Assembly (NCBI RefSeq): GCF_023217965.1
Contig: NZ_JALPSC010000001.1
Span: 868,001-932,000 of the forward strand
Length of the DNA: 64,000 bases
DNA from: Prevotella sp. E13-27
GTDB lineage: Bacteria > Bacteroidota > Bacteroidia > Bacteroidales > Bacteroidaceae
Direction of reading: 5' to 3'
Every line of letters begins with the position of its first letter. The first letter of the stretch is position 1. Below, piece after piece: positions 62,979-64,000 of the stretch. Position numbers and translations under genes: made by a program. A model generated the notes under the pieces. The model worked only from the letters and a program-made list of their open reading frames with translations. It made no database searches and was not told where the DNA came from.

Positions 62979-64000
62979 TTATTCTGTTCTAATGCTTTTA
63001 CAATTTAATGATATTGGCTTAACAACCTTCCCATTTTTAAATGTTAGTGTTGTTACATGAATAGTTTCCTTCCCTTTAGCATTGACAAATTCGAATATGC
63101 CTGTTTTTGCATAATTCCCCGTAAAAGCCGTTATAGAAAAAGGTATTCTATTCTGTGTACTTTTCTTGCTATACAATTTGACAATAACCTCGTACTGGCC
63201 GTCTGGAAGTTTATTTTCCCAGATTATATTTTCTTGAGGATTTTCTCCTGCATTTTTAGGAATAGCATCATGATCCAAAGAACAAATACCACCATTATAT
63301 TCTGATTTCAGGTGGCTGTAATAAATATCGTTATCGGTATCTATCGTCCCATTAGGCAGTATCAAGTGTAAATCCAAATCATCTTCGGTGTTCCATTTCA
63401 GATTTATTCTACACAGGCCATTATTACCTTTTAACTCTGTATCTTGTAGTGAACTAACAAATTCTTGCTGTTCTGTAATACTATTAGATTCTTCACGTAA
63501 TGAATTAATTTCAGTATTATGCTTAGCCAAATTTCTGTTTATTCTATTAAGATCTGCTGTATGAGACTTTCTGAGGTCTAACAAACGAGCACTTTTCTTT
63601 TCTGGTGACAAACGCTTTGACTGAATAGCCTCTACCTTTATTTTATAATCACTTATTTTCTTGGCCTTCTTTGCAATCAAAGAATCAACCTTTCGTGTAA
63701 TCGTTTCTATTTTGCGTTCATTTGTATCTATAGTTTTATATAATTCCTCAGACATTCCATTGATACTGGCATTAAAAAGATTGGTATCATGATTCTTTTC
63801 GTCCTCCACCTCTTTTTTTACCACCTCAAATATCTCAGAAGGAATTCTCTCTTCTGACACTTCTATTGGCAGGAGTTTATATATCTCTTTATATAATTCG
63901 CGTTGCTTTTTCTTTCCAACATCCGTTACTTGCTTGAAGTATTCTTCGCTATTGACATATCTATAAGAACAGGGATCAAAATCTTCTCTATCAGGCACAT
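62979..64000 (-). CDS. Partial protein with coiled coil and DUF2135-like domain
   Basis: At least 339 residues are visible; the reading frame is open at the right edge and the true start lies outside. Residues ~95-185 (counting from a GTG at 63998) are a Lys-rich coiled coil. The C-terminal ~130 residues resemble the YfaP/DUF2135 domain: LKWNTEDDLDLHLILPNG, CSLDHDAIP, NIIWENKLPDGQYEVIV. DUF2135 proteins are usually exported or part of signalling and tellurite-like clusters. The function is unknown. Confidence 0.65.
   Translation of the reverse strand, partial: VPDREDFDPCSYRYVNSEEYFKQVTDVGKKKQRELYKEIYKLLPIEVSEERIPSEIFEVVKKEVEDEKNHDTNLFNASINGMSEELYKTIDTNERKIETITRKVDSLIAKKAKKISDYKIKVEAIQSKRLSPEKKSARLLDLRKSHTADLNRINRNLAKHNTEINSLREESNSITEQQEFVSSLQDTELKGNNGLCRINLKWNTEDDLDLHLILPNGTIDTDNDIYYSHLKSEYNGGICSLDHDAIPKNAGENPQENIIWENKLPDGQYEVIVKLYSKKSTQNRIPFSITAFTGNYAKTGIFEFVNAKGKETIHVTTLTFKNGKVVKPISLNCKSIRTE

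Overview
The window reads as Bacteroidales chromosome, most likely Prevotella or a close relative. The genus is inferred; the order is well supported by TAnnTTTG-type promoters, a succinate-producing fumarate reductase operon (frdCAB), Bacteroidetes-type surface proteins with a shared C-terminal tail, a BtuB/BtuG-like cobalamin locus, a SIMPL protein, a DUF4886 protein and a THUMP-like methyltransferase.

1 to about 19,850 is an AT-rich genomic island that continues past the left edge. It carries a tyrosine recombinase (1-995) and is inserted in comM (yifB): only the 3' part of comM, from just before its Walker A motif, resumes at about 19,850. Inside the island at least 16 genes point left, packed with overlaps or gaps of a few bases, behind an XRE-type regulator (17,928). 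In transcription order they are: regulator; 1,813-aa nuclease-helicase-methylase fused to an ASCH domain (Type ISP-like); HrgA-like nuclease; two-TM protein; a likely 37-aa peptide; two unknown proteins; an ASCH protein; a zinc ribbon; a Nudix hydrolase; a DUF4236 membrane protein; a membrane-anchored ExoVII-large-subunit-like protein; a double PD-(D/E)XK protein; UmuD without UmuC; a lipoprotein; and a DUF3883 protein. A 575-aa protein of unknown family is transcribed divergently. I consider this the best candidate for an undescribed, probably anti-phage, system.

19,850-31,600 is core genome: the comM remnant, a two-gene sensor kinase unit whose first member is a degenerate kinase, rmuC, a ComEA-like protein, a murQ-DUF3237-AGCS transporter operon, a SIMPL protein and a GH8 xylanase gene broken by one in-frame TAG. 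31,600-34,700 holds 21-bp tandem repeats, a DUF4886 esterase-like gene with a remarkable upstream RNA structure (rod versus terminator), and a RAYT-type transposase with REP-like palindromes.

34,700-45,500 contains frdCAB (with a 21-cysteine tail on the cytochrome b subunit), a GNAT protein, an OmpA-family protein, a methyltransferase, a secreted endonuclease I and a PfkB sugar kinase. 45,500-59,320 is a leftward cobalamin-uptake operon under a B12 riboswitch: TonB receptor, beta-propeller lipoprotein, two surface proteins (one of 2,303 aa with a beta-helix and two DUF4465 domains), a binding protein and a permease; no ATPase gene follows. 59,400-64,000 is a second accessory zone: a decayed rhuM gene, an overlapping DUF4062/AlbA-type gene pair that looks like a defence module, a zinc-finger membrane protein and a DUF2135-like protein cut by the right edge. 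No tRNA, rRNA or CRISPR array was seen.
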